Below, piece after piece: positions 55,082-64,000 of a DNA stretch of 64,000 nt; position 1 is the first letter of the stretch; the number at the start of each line of letters is the position of its first letter. Origin of the DNA: Conchocele bisecta (taxonomy: Eukaryota; Mollusca; Bivalvia; Lucinida; Thyasiridae); NCBI GenBank assembly GCA_029237695.1, contig CM055265.1:46747056-46811055 (forward strand). Direction: 5' to 3'. Position numbers and translations under genes: made by a program. The notes beneath the pieces were generated by a model. That model made no database searches and was not told the DNA's origin. It was given only the letters and a program-made list of their open reading frames with translations.

Positions 55082-55477
55082 CGCCGACTCAAAATCTTGT
55101 ATCGCCGTGAACGTACTAGTATTCTTTTCTCTTTTTTTTTTGCCCATTTTGCCCCTTTACAAAACTATTTTGTACAAGAATAATCAAGTTCGGTATATCC
55201 AAATCAAGTACGACCTTATAGACTGTGTAATCCAAACGCTTTACTCTTCCGCGCACCTGCTATTCAACAAAGAGCGTTGTTATTGACGACGTATTATTTA
55301 AGCGTTTCAGTGATGGTGACGAAAAAAAACATGGCAGCGCCCTGTAGTGGAAATTTCACGCTGTGTTCAACAAAAAAAAAAAAAAAAAATTTTGCCTACC
55401 TACCTACCCATTTTTTGAAAGTAGGGTCGGGTTTGGGCAAACTTAAAATCTTTTAATTGTGGCCTAACCGGGCCCTG
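54984..55477. mobile_element. Inverted-repeat element with A28 tract
   Basis: The left end (GGGTAAGGCCATAATAAAGA, TTTGCCCAAACGCGACCGAC) and right end (GTCGGGTTTGGGCAAACTTA, ATTGTGGCCTAACCGGGCC) are inverted. Inside are an A run of about 28 (55051-55079) and a second A run of about 18 (55372-55389). The element lies just downstream of the exon at 55516, within about 40 bases of its donor. Confidence 0.65.
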
Positions 55478-55515
55478 TATATAGCAATGCCTATGGGCGA
55501 CTATGGGCGACATAC

Positions 55516-55661
55516 CGGCTACACGGGGCCCGTGGAGGGGGTTGGTGAGCACCATGCCCGTCTCAGTCATGCCGTATCGCTCCAGGAGTCGGTGACCTGT
55601 GATCTCCTCCCAACGCGCCATCACAGGCTCTGGTAGGGCCGCCGACCCACTCACCATACAC
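55516..55661 (-). CDS. ACSF3: ACSF3-like acyl-CoA synthetase exon (A5 motif)
   Basis: The exon encodes [20 protein letters not shown], then [20 protein letters not shown], then [18 protein letters not shown] is the A4-A5 strand typical of this branch, and RYGMTETGM is motif A5, whose aromatic and TE residues contact adenine and the acyl group. ACSF3 proteins have the same [14 protein letters not shown] core. The acceptor is TGTTACAG at 55662-55669 and the donor GTATGT at 55515. Phases are one base in (completing Arg from 60027) and one base out. Confidence 0.93.
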
Positions 55662-55669
55662 CTGTAACA

Positions 55670-56400
55670 TATGACGGAGACGTGAAACGGTTAGGAAACT
55701 CAATGAAAACAAAGCTTAAATTTTGAAAATTGGGTATACAACTATTAAAATGATCATTAAAATGCTATTTTTATCCCTCATGTTTCTCATATAGAAAAAT
55801 ATTATGTTCACAACAAAATCAATATTTGACGAAATATAGAAACAGCTGTTGAATTTGTTTTCAGGACATCACATCATGGATTTAAAATAGTGTTATATCA
55901 AAGTACACGAAACATGCCATTACCATTCATGTACGTGTTCCAATTTATCATATAACAAGAAACGAGGCAAAGCCACGAAGGCCAGGTTTTTTACAAGCAT
56001 AGACACTTGGATAACATAATTATACCCACTTTTGTAGACTAGATGGCCGTGGCCTGCATGTCGCGCCTTGGGGCGAGGCATGGACATTAAAAAATAGATA
56101 TAGTAGATGGAAAAACTTTAACGAAAAAAAAAATTTAACCGGACACACGGACGTACGGTACCAACATTTTGGGTTTATGGGCCATTTGCTATATAAAAGA
56201 TCAAAGGACTAGCCCCTAAACTTCAAAAGGTTTTATGGGCTAACGGAATAGTTCAAAGAACTTCAAAGGAATCCTTATGTTACTAACCCTTACCCTAAGC
56301 TCCTAAACCCCTGATGTTTGCCCGGACGGACTGACGGACGGACGGACGTATGCCAAAATGCCGACGATATCGCGCTTTCCGCAAGCGGGTGCGACAATGA
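55670..56400. other. ACSF3 intron with repeat pieces
   Basis: 55955-55985 (AACAAGAAACGAGGCAAAGC) repeats 50893-50922. 56040-56090 (AGATGGCCGTGGCCTGCATG) repeats 47490-47530. 56335-56395 carries GACGGACGGACGGACG and the GC-rich boundary motif ATATCGCGCTTTCCGCAAGC. No exon seen. Confidence 0.5.
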
Positions 56401-57370
56401 TGATAAACACCCATGTGAAGTATCAAGGTAATGGGTGAAGCAGTTGCAGAGTTATAGTACACGAAAAAACTTTAACAAATAAATTCAAAGTAATTTGACC
56501 TTGACATTGGGCACAGGGGCCGCACGGTTGGGGGTTAGAATGAAAATATGGATGATGATAAACACCCATGTGAAGTTTCAAGGTAATGGGCGAAGCAGTT
56601 GCAGAGATATAGTATAATGAAAAACTTTTAACCAAAAAACTTTAACCAGACGTACGTTAAAAAGTTAACGTTGAAAATGGCTAAGTCAATTACGTAGAAA
56701 TAATAGGTGAAGGTAAAAAAACTGGTCACATGTTGGATAGTGATATGTGGTGGGCACCCCTTGGTTATGCAGCTGTGAATGTTTGGTGGTCCTAGGTGGT
56801 ACAGTACCAAAGAAATGGACTTAAACACTTAACATTGTAAACGCGAAAACTTAACATTGAAAATGGCTAAGTCGACTGCGTGGAAAAAATGGGTCAAGTT
56901 AAAAAAAAAAGAAACATGTTGGATAGTGATATGTGGTGGGCACCCCTTGATTATGGAAGCTGTGAAATGTTTTGGTGGTCCTAGGTGGTACAGTACCAAA
57001 GAAATGGACTTAAACACACGAAAACTTAACATTGTAAACGCTAAAAACTTAACATTGAAAATAAAAGGCTAAGTCGACTGCACGAACGGAAAAAATGGTC
57101 AAGTTAAAAAAAAGTAACATGTTGGATAGTGATATGTGGTGGGCACCCCTTGATTATGAAGCTGTGAAAGTTTGGTGGTCCTAGGTGGTACAGTAACAAA
57201 GAAATGGACTCAAACACGAAAACTTAACATTGATTGTCGCCCGCCGCCCCCCGCGCCGCCCGCCCGACGCCGCCCGCCTGCCATTTTTTTTCCGGCTAAC
57301 TGGGATTGTGGAAGCGGCCCGCACCGCCCGCCGCCCGCCGCCCGGCTTTCGCCAATCCAATAGCCTGGAT
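56401..57370. repeat. ACSF3 intron, 185-bp tandem units and CCGCCCG tract
   Basis: It starts with the AATGGGTGAAGCAGTTGCAG block. Three units with AAAATGGCTAAGTCGACTGC, GATATGTGGTGGGCACCCCT and GGTGGTACAGTACCAAAGAA follow (about 56660, 56855, 57050). It closes in CGCCCGCCGCCCG-rich sequence and GGCTTTCGCCAATCCAATAG at about 57345-57364. The order is the same as at 50940-51795, so it is one composite element present twice in this gene. Confidence 0.75.
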
Positions 57371-57462
57371 TTTTTTTCAAAAAACCTGGCTAAAAACTGA
57401 TTGACTGACTAATTTGTTTGTTTTACATCCATTTAATAACAAGGTCTCATAAAGCTGGGTAT

Positions 57463-58435
57463 ACACCTACATAGGTGGAAGACTCGGACCTATGACACCA
57501 AAAGAAATGCCTATTAAAAAATTCCCATTACCCCACCCACTTGGTCTCGTACAAATAGGGCTATTATAGAAAGAGCCCTCTCTTTTCCGGCTCGCACAAA
57601 CACAATAAACATCGATTAAATGTATGACTTCTGTCTCTGGCAATCGATAAAGGTATTAGGTGTGTGAATATACTCACTTCAAATCGCTGTTTCCAGCATT
57701 TATTCAGTTACTCGCATTTTGTATACCCCATCCAAAGCGAAATTTGCGTGTACGAAAGAATCTCACACAGAATCGGAGGCCGTCCGGCTGGATTATCGGT
57801 CATATTTGGCCGATAGCTGATCGCCAGCTCAAACTAAAGTCGTGCACCATGACCATATACATTAGAGACTCCAACCATACAAAGTTCGTCCAACTGTGAT
57901 CGTTCGCCGATCTAAAAAACACTTTTTTCTAATTTTATTGACTTTCATTCATGATTCGCGTACTATCAGATTATGTCTGAAAAGGGAAAGTCCTCGCGTC
58001 TATTTTTAGGTTTAGCCAATCAGATGTTCTTACATAGACGCTTCGGTGCTTGTATTATGGAAGATGGTGCATTGACCCAGTTTCAGATAATGAACAAAAT
58101 TGTAGAAAAGAATGTTTTTTAGATCGGCGAACGATCACAATTGGACGAACTTTGTATGGTTGGAGTCTCTAATGTGTATGGTCATGGTGCACGACTTTAG
58201 TTTGAGCTGGCCTTTATCGATTGCCAGAGACAGAAATCATACATTTAATCGATGTTTATTGTGTTCGTGCGAGCCGGAAAAGAGAGGGCTCTTTCTATAA
58301 TAGCCCTATTTATACTCACCTTTATATAGCATATGGTACTGTGTGAGACCAAGTGGGTGGGGTAATGGGATTTTAATAGGCATTTATTTTGGTGTCATAG
58401 GTCCGAGTCTTCCACCTGTGTACACCTATACTGCA
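57463..58435. mobile_element. Foldback element G, about 970 bp
   Basis: The left arm reads GGTGGAAGACTCGGACCTAT, CATTACCCCACCCACTTGGT, GAGCCCTCTCTTTTCCGGCT, ATCGATTAAATGTATGACTT and TGCACCATGACCATATACAT. All recur inverted in the right arm (58105-58435). The left arm has an additional stretch of about 165 bp (57657-57825) missing from the right, between GATAAAGG and CCAGCTC. The loop is 57935-58105. It lies within the ACSF3 intron between 55661 and 60027. Confidence 0.85.
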
Positions 58436-59682
58436 GAGTAGAAATTCACACGTGAAATGTGATCAGATAGTACACTCCTGTAGCCTGATAATGATCTTTA
58501 ATACAAACTCTGTGTCATGTTCTGTTCTCTTCCTTGTGAATTATGTTTCATATTTTCTGTGGGTGATATTCTAACGAGCTAGATAACAAGCCGACACAAT
58601 TACGAATAACTGCAGAATGTTTTCATTCATGAACGACTTTGTTCCAGTATACGTATACTAGAGTAAACTAGAGAAAGTGAACAGGGGCCCATGTATATTC
58701 TCATGCAAATTTCTAAGTAATTTGACCTTGATCTTATACATGAGGCTGCATGGGTGTAGTATGGAAGAAAACAATATGGACGATGATGGTAAGGAAGTAT
58801 ACGAAGTTGGAAGTCAATCCATCTTACCGTTGCAGAAATAATGGGTACCCGAAAACTTTAACGCAAATCTTACGGACGCAAATTTCAAAGTAATTTGACC
58901 ATGACCTTGGACATGAAGGCCACATGAGTACAGTATGGAATGAAAATATGCATGATGATAAGGAAGTTCATGTATATGAAGTTTGAGGTCAATCTGACTT
59001 ACCGTTACGGAGATAACGGGTACCCAAAAACTTTAACGTGGACATGCTGGTTTGGATCTACGGTGTATGTATGCTAGTTGCAAGTTAAGGTGTATATTCT
59101 TACGAGCGGTTTTACTACTACATCTACTATGCCACTACTGACCAAATTGCAAACTTTTCACAAGTGTCAATGCAGACAAGTGAAATGCACAACTTGGTGG
59201 AAAAGCACAACTTGGAAAGGCACAACTTGGTGGAAAGGTACAACTTGGCCTACTGATTACCAGTGTCGCTACAAATCTGAATTAACAACATAACTAAATC
59301 TGATAAATAGACAAATGTTATTTTTCAAACAATAGTATGTAATAAATAGAATAACAAAATGTATTGTTATTGTTATGGCGGCCATTTTGAATTTTAAAAT
59401 GGCAGACATATCTGTTATTGAATAGAAATGTTACTATTTCATGTTTTGGTATAAATCCCAATAAAGAATTTTCTAAATTGCAGTTGAAAGTGTGTTTATT
59501 CTGTGACAAAAAGAGAATATGTGTCTTGAATGAAGGCCATTTTGAAATTAGAGATGGCCGCCACAAGTGTGACCGAAAAAAATGGTATCAATTTGTTTGT
59601 TTGTACTATGTCAAATACAATGTCATAAAAACACATTTCCGAAGACTATAGCAAAGATTTCAGCAGGTTCACTTTTCGACAC
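58436..59682. other. ACSF3 intron, minor repeats only
   Basis: 58715-59040 holds two copies of a block (AATTTGACCTTGA..., ATGATGGTAAGGAAGTATA, GGGTACCCGAAAACTTTAAC) also seen near 37850. 59190-59255 repeats CAACTTGGTGGAAAGG-type words. The rest is unique and AT-rich; no exon was recognised. Confidence 0.45.
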
Positions 59683-59835
59683 CAACTACAACCTTTGATG
59701 GAAACATAATACATGTATACGTCACTCGACAGCCAGGCCATGTGCATGTGGCGCACTCGTTAGTCAACCAAATTACGTTTCCTGGCTGTTGAGTGAAATA
59801 TATTCAGTTTTCATCAAAGGCTGGTGGTTATTCTC
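59683..59835. repeat. Palindromic MITE-like element
   Basis: CCTTTGATGGAAAC...GTCACTCGACAGCCAGG at the left and CCTGGCTGTTGAGTGA...GTTTTCATCAAAGG at the right form interrupted inverted arms of about 50 bp. Confidence 0.75.
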
Positions 59836-60026
59836 TATATATTGATTGTTTGGGTGTGTCTTTGATGGAATGGCGAACAATGCAGATCCTGATCAGACTG
59901 TGCGGATGCACAGGCTGATCTGGATCTACATTTGTCACACAACCATTTCCTCAGTCACATCCACATATAAGTCATAAGTACATGTATAACAATTTCTATA
60001 TTCACTCCACCCCCACCATGTGCTAC

Positions 60027-60196
60027 CTGATATTAGCCTGCATCACATCCTTCAGTCCCGCCTCACAGAGCCCGCCCATGCCATCCACGTCCCCGCCCTG
60101 TCTGTCATACTCCTGTATCAGCTTCGAGTAGATGGTCGGTACGGCCATGAACAGGTTCACCTGGAGCGGCTTACTGTTCAACAGGGCCTGCCACGT
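60027..60196 (-). CDS. ACSF3: ACSF3-like acyl-CoA synthetase exon
   Basis: The exon encodes TWQALLNSKPLQVNLFMAVP, TIYSKLIQEYDRQGGDVDG, MGGLCEAGLKDVMQANI. VNLFMAVPTIYSKLIxEYD is characteristic of the ACSF3/malonyl-CoA synthetase branch (an FMAVPTIY-type core). The start is the acceptor AATTGTAG with ACG at 60196-60194 in phase 0, matching the preceding exon's complete last codon. It ends with AG at 60028-60027, completed by G at 55661, before the donor GTAGCA. In this frame the exon is fully open; the plus-strand open frame over it is a shadow. Confidence 0.9.
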
Positions 60197-60474
60197 CTAC
60201 AATTATACATGTTATTGCATGAAGTTGGCTGTTTTAATAAACTAAGATACAGAAATATAGGTTATCAGTATTGCCAATGTATAGTGCTGTATTTATCGAA
60301 TGAAAAAATCTAACATTTGTGTTGATTTATTATGATACAGTCGAAACTGTTTAAACTGAACACAAGAGACAAGTTAGTTTTAATTAATTTTGGTATATTT
60401 TGTTTCCATTTATCTCCGATGATAATGTCTGTTTATGATCGCAAAGCACTCACGCGTGTCTTGACAATGTTTCA
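60197..60474. other. ACSF3 intron, no assigned feature
   Basis: AT-rich. TACAGTCGAAACTGTTTAAA at 60338 resembles the CAGTCGAA end of the pogo-like elements and may be the left end of a longer element closing at 60543. Confidence 0.35.
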
Positions 60475-60543
60475 CAGTGGAGCCTCTCCAAACCGGACAC
60501 CCTGGGATGTCCCCAGGGTGTCCGGCTTAGAGATGTTCCAATG
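60475..60543. mobile_element. 69-bp pogo-like palindrome
   Basis: CAGTGGAGCCTCTCCAAACC...GGACACCCTGGG and its complement CCCAGGGTGTCC...GGCTTAGAGATGTTCCAATG leave almost no loop. The ends resemble the CAGTCGAACCTCTC type seen at 33744, so this is probably two element ends joined. Confidence 0.65.
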
Positions 60544-60661
60544 TACAAAATAAAATTGTTAAGTGATTCATTTTAAAAAATAAGATGATGACATAGTGGC
60601 AAAATAAGTTGTTATGGTAATGGGCACCAAATCTCAAATAAACTCATAACACTGTGAAGAG

Positions 60662-61062
60662 CAGAGCTCCAGATAAGCTGCGTATTTGCTTAAATACCCA
60701 ATTAAAATTGCCAAAAACCCAATTGAAATCAGAAGTAGCGAGTATCTAAAAACAATAACAATTTTGTGGTACCTTTATCATGCTGCAGAAAACAATAAAC
60801 ATACCACAAATATAGCATGGTTTTCTTATTTTCCATGAAAACACATTTTGGTATTTCATTAGAATTGTCTCCAAGGAGACAATTCTAATAAAATGCCAAG
60901 ATATGTTTTCATTTCGAAGCAAACTATTCAACAATTGCTGTCTGCTGATGTGTAAACAGTAGTGTGATTTTATTTTACCCAATTAAAATTTTGAAATACC
61001 CAATTGCTTCAGAAGTGATGGAGTGACAATACTCAATTACTAATTCCTTATCTGGAGCTCTG
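60662..61062. mobile_element. MITE family C, complete copy
   Basis: CAGAGCTCCAGATAAGCTGC at the left and CCTTATCTGGAGCTCTG at the right, about 401 bp, with the central ATTAGAATTGTCTCCAAGGA palindrome. Very similar to 28478-28872. Confidence 0.88.
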
Positions 61063-61314
61063 GAAGAGTATCTGCACCAATTGTCATGTTTTGTCACAAA
61101 GGGCACACCATGACTGTCCTCTATAACTAACGGTAGTAAGATTACAAGTGGTAAGCTTCATTACCGCTAATTAGAGTTCCCATATATTAATTGTGACCAG
61201 GGTGATGTTAATACTGATATGTACCGGAGTTACATTTTAGCAAGGTAAACAATCACATTTCCTCTTTACGATCTTCAGGGTATCAACTGTGTACAGGGGG
61301 CGTCGTCGGAACAG

Positions 61315-61617
61315 TAACCTATTTCACCAACATTGTAAAGTATACTTTTCTAGCAAAGTATACTTTGAGGTAGTAATCATTAATTTTTCCCGAAATGCAT
61401 TATGTCATATAGAACTAACAACTGCCTATATTTGATGATTAAAAGTCTGCAGAATTATTATACTGAATTCATTACATTATCACAGCCAAAATGGCTGTGA
61501 TAATGTAATAAATTCCGTATAATAAAAATTAATAAATTTATCATAAAATTGAAAATTTCTCCCTTAAAGTATACTTTGCTAGATAAGTATACTTTGCAAT
61601 GTTGATGAAATCGGCTA
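61315..61617. mobile_element. MITE family A, complete copy flanked by CAG/CAG
   Basis: TAACCTATTTCACCAACATT to AATGTTGATGAAATCGGCTA, 303 bp, full central palindrome, CAG on both sides. Confidence 0.88.
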
Positions 61618-62199
61618 CAGGTCCGGCAGGTCGGGTGGCTGCCAGACCAATAACTTTGACAAAAATATGACTTTTTATTGAAACATGTACATATTTAGAA
61701 ATTATATAAATATTATACAAGAAGAAATGTGGCCTATTATAATTTGTGGCCTGTTATAATTTGTGGCCTGCCTGTGGGAATGTGTGTGCCAACAGCACAC
61801 AAATTCCCACAGTGGCAGATTGGAGAAACTGTGGCAAAGTTAATTAAGCAAAAGTGATAAGTTTTCATAAGCACAGTTACGAAGGTCAAAAGGTCAAGGT
61901 CATATTAAGGCAGCATGGATGTGTGGCATTTGTCCACACGTATGATGTATTGAAACATTAAAGTAATCCTTCAAGTTATGACAGAATTGAGAAACTTGAG
62001 CATACTTTTTAACGTGTGAAAAAGTTCAAAGTTGGTCAATGTCAAAAGGTAAAGGTCATGTTAAGGGCAGCATGGATGTGTGGCATTTCGGACGGACACA
62101 CAGTCCAAACACTATATGCCTCCGGCTCTACCGAGACCTGGGGCATAAAAATAAACGGTAATGAATGTACATGTAATTATGATTATCGATAATAAGTTT
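61618..62199. other. ACSF3 intron with dispersed repeat pieces
   Basis: TGTGGCCTATTATAATTTG words repeat at 61729-61770. A small inverted pair GTGGGAATGTGTGTGC / GCACACAAATTCCCAC lies at 61775-61810. CAAAAGGTCAAGGTCATATT and GCAGCATGGATGTGTGGCAT occur twice (61886-61930, 62040-62090). 63770-63880 shares GGCAGATTGGAGAAAC and ACAGAGTCCAAACACTA-type sequence with 61810-62115. Confidence 0.5.
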
Positions 62200-62263
62200 A
62201 TGTTGTTACCACTCAGTTGAACCGTCTCGACGAGATGGTTCAAATGAGTAGTAACAACATACA
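62200..62263. repeat. 31-bp-arm hairpin
   Basis: TATGTTGTTACCACTCAGTT...CGTCTCG and its complement CGAGATGG...ACTCATTTGAAC-type arm, ending AACAACATA, pair with about four mismatches and almost no loop. Confidence 0.8.
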
Positions 62264-62679
62264 TTTTGAGAGGGAGAGTGGGAGTGGGGGAGGGGGTGAG
62301 GGCTGGGTCCCTTACCTTCGGCGGACCAATCTTACAATGCTTCCGACGCCCCTGCTGTACAATTTATAAATATATATATTGCAGTGTAGATACTATGTAC
62401 CTATACAGCTACAGATGTGGGCCTGGTTCCGGAATTACCTCCCTTGTCAGATTGCTGTAGTTCGCTAATACTGATTTCGGAAATCAGCCATGTAAAACCT
62501 CAGAGCTCATGCGGAATTAATTAAATTTCAACGAGATCCAAAGTGTTTGTCAATTTTCGACATTATTTACAAAACCTATTGTATATTTTTTTTAATTTTT
62601 TTTAAATCAATACCGGGCAAATAACAGCGCTGCGATAATGGAGACAACACGAGATCCGGCCCATATAACAGTTATTACT

Positions 62680-62815
62680 ACTGTCTGTTTCACGTTAACC
62701 TGCCCAACTTTTACACCTATTTAAACACTCTAAAACTCTTATTTTTTGGCATAAAATCATTTTTCAGCAAAATTTAGCAATGAGCCATCTTTTTATTTTT
62801 TGAATTTCGGTCTTA
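62680..62815. mobile_element. Older fragment of foldback element F
   Basis: TGTCTGTTTCACGTTAACCT...GCCCAACTTTTACACCTATT and GCAATGAGCCATCTTTTTAT correspond to the left arm of element F at 62829 but are far more diverged. Confidence 0.6.
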
Positions 62816-62828
62816 TAATGAAGTAATA

Positions 62829-63399
62829 GTGTCTGTTTCACGAAAGCTGCCCAAATTTTACGGCTATATAAACAATTCAAAAACAATATTTTTTTCGATA
62901 ATATTAAATTCAAGGAAAATTTAAGAATGAGCCTTCTTTATATTTCGTGAAATTCGGTCAAATATTGATTTTATTACGAAAAATTGATTTGTCTATGGGA
63001 ATTTAACATGGGGGAAAAAGGTAGAGGAGCTGTGGGAGGAGTCAAAAAACGAAAAAAAATGGAAATTGACTCCGAAACCTAGCTAGATAGCTTGGAAATG
63101 ATCTACCTAAGAAAACAAGTTAAATATTAAAAATCGGTCCAGTATTTCTGAAATTCTAAAAAATTTCCCCATTCCCCATGTTAAATCCCCAGACATCTTC
63201 ACGGAGTGAAGATGTCTATGGGGATTTAACACGGGGAAATTTTGCTTTCGCAATAAAATCAATATTTGACCAAATTTCACGAAATAAAAAGAAGGCTCAT
63301 TCTTAAATTTTCCTTTAATTTAATATTATCGAAAAAAATATTGTTTTTGAATTGTCTATATAGCCGTAAAATTTGGGCAGCTTTCGTGAAACAGACTAT
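62829..63399. mobile_element. Foldback element F, copy 2, next to an ACSF3 exon
   Basis: GTCTGTTTCACGAAAGCTGC to GCAGCTTTCGTGAAACAGAC. The arms are about 270 bp and include TTTTTTCGATAATATTAAAT and its complement. The centre is CATCTTCACGGAGTGAAGATG. Its end lies 26 bases from the exon boundary at 63426. Confidence 0.88.
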
Positions 63400-63425
63400 A
63401 ATCAAAGGGACACACTGATAAGTAC

Positions 63426-63617
63426 CGACTTTGCATCAAACCTGGGCATCATGACACAGGTGGCGCCGACGTACAGCGACGTGAGTAACACGTTCGTGAT
63501 GCCGTGGACGTGGTGCAGGGGCAGCACATGCAGGATGACATCACTCGACCGCCAGGCCCACGCCGCCACCATCGCCGTTATCTGGGCAGTCACATTCTCG
63601 TGGGTATGTACAACTCC
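63426..63617 (-). CDS. ACSF3: ACSF3-like acyl-CoA synthetase exon (first in window)
   Basis: The exon encodes [70 protein letters not shown] directly follows the ATP-binding P-loop (TSGTTGxPK) of adenylate-forming enzymes, which must lie in the preceding exon beyond 64000. [10 protein letters not shown] is the A-domain core typical of ACSF3 and its relatives. The acceptor is CACTACAG at 63618-63625 and the donor GTACTT at 63425. The exon is exactly 64 codons, phase 0 at both ends. Together the six exons give 1113 bases, 370 residues plus stop, roughly the last two thirds of a usual ACSF3 (about 580 residues). Confidence 0.93.
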
Positions 63618-63892
63618 CTGTAGTGAAGGTCAACAGTTACTATTTTCTCACATTGGACAAGCATATCCCGCTCATCTTGGATGCATAATTTTTCTGTTTC
63701 CGGTTCAAGGCAGATTTTGTTAACCCATTTCATACTGGGGTTTCGCCATGTTGCTGATGGAACAAGAAAATGTGGCCTGTCAGCACACAAATGCCCCATT
63801 GGCAGATTGGAGAAACACTGGCAAACTTTTTTAGCAGACCCACAGACAGACACAGAGTCCAAACACTACATACCTCCCGGCTTGGAGACAAT
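63618..63892. other. ACSF3 intron with dispersed repeat
   Basis: 63770-63880 contains GGCAGATTGGAGAAACACTG and CACAGAGTCCAAACACTACA, paralogous to 61810-62115. No exon before the window end. Confidence 0.45.
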
Positions 63893-64000
63893 TCTAATGA
63901 AATTCCCAGATATGTTTTCATTTCAAAGCAAACTAATTCAATAATTGCTGTCTGTTGATGTGTAAACAGTAGTGAGATTTTATTTCACCCAATTCAAATT
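63893..64000. mobile_element. MITE family C, right part, cut by the window edge
   Basis: GGAGACAATTCTAATGAAAT onward matches the central palindrome and right half of the copies at 28478 and 60662. The left half is absent and the sequence runs off the window. Confidence 0.75.

Overview
This is a eukaryotic nuclear window, AT-rich, with spliced genes, long introns and a very dense population of small inverted-repeat elements. The repeat families and the gene set fit a bivalve mollusc (a heterodont clam or mussel relative). This is a judgement from sequence style; nothing here fixes the species.

Two genuine genes are present, both cut by the window edges and arranged tail to tail. On the + strand, three 3' exons (2261-2458, 3771-3964, 23053-23606) encode the C-terminal 314 residues of a purple acid phosphatase like ACP7 (acid phosphatase type 7), here ending in a transmembrane helix and cytosolic tail. 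On the - strand, six exons between 63617 and 45451 encode the C-terminal 370 residues of ACSF3, the mitochondrial malonyl-CoA synthetase family member. In both genes every internal splice phase closes correctly. The 5' exons of ACP7 lie left of base 1 and those of ACSF3 lie right of base 64000.

Region by region: 1-2260 is dispersed and tandem repeat in an ACP7 intron. 2261-23606 is the ACP7 3' end, in which the introns are mostly minisatellite: a 59-bp inverted array before the first exon, a 31-bp array (about 29 units) before the second, and an 83-bp array (about 225 units, 18.7 kb) after it. 23607-45450 is intergenic and packed with nested MITE-like palindromes, a SINE-like family, a mosaic repeat (38.7-40.4 kb) and a dead Ty3/gypsy integrase region. 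45451-64000 is ACSF3 with repeat-filled introns.

The most striking feature is that the ACP7 arrays are built from the gene's own splice junctions. Each 31-bp unit repeats the acceptor and the first 13 bases of the following exon, with an in-frame stop at its end. Each 83-bp unit carries a copy of the exon's donor and a fused mini-exon flanked by AG and GT. One real exon therefore sits between roughly 29 decoy acceptors and over 200 decoy donor/acceptor pairs. Much of the 83-bp array (about 5.85-22.55 kb) also shows an indel pattern typical of uncorrected long-read consensus, so its exact length and the divergence of its units should not be trusted.

The two genes have no evident functional link. 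The rest of the interest lies in transposon stratigraphy: several insertions can be proved inside the window by target-site duplications and paralogous empty sites.
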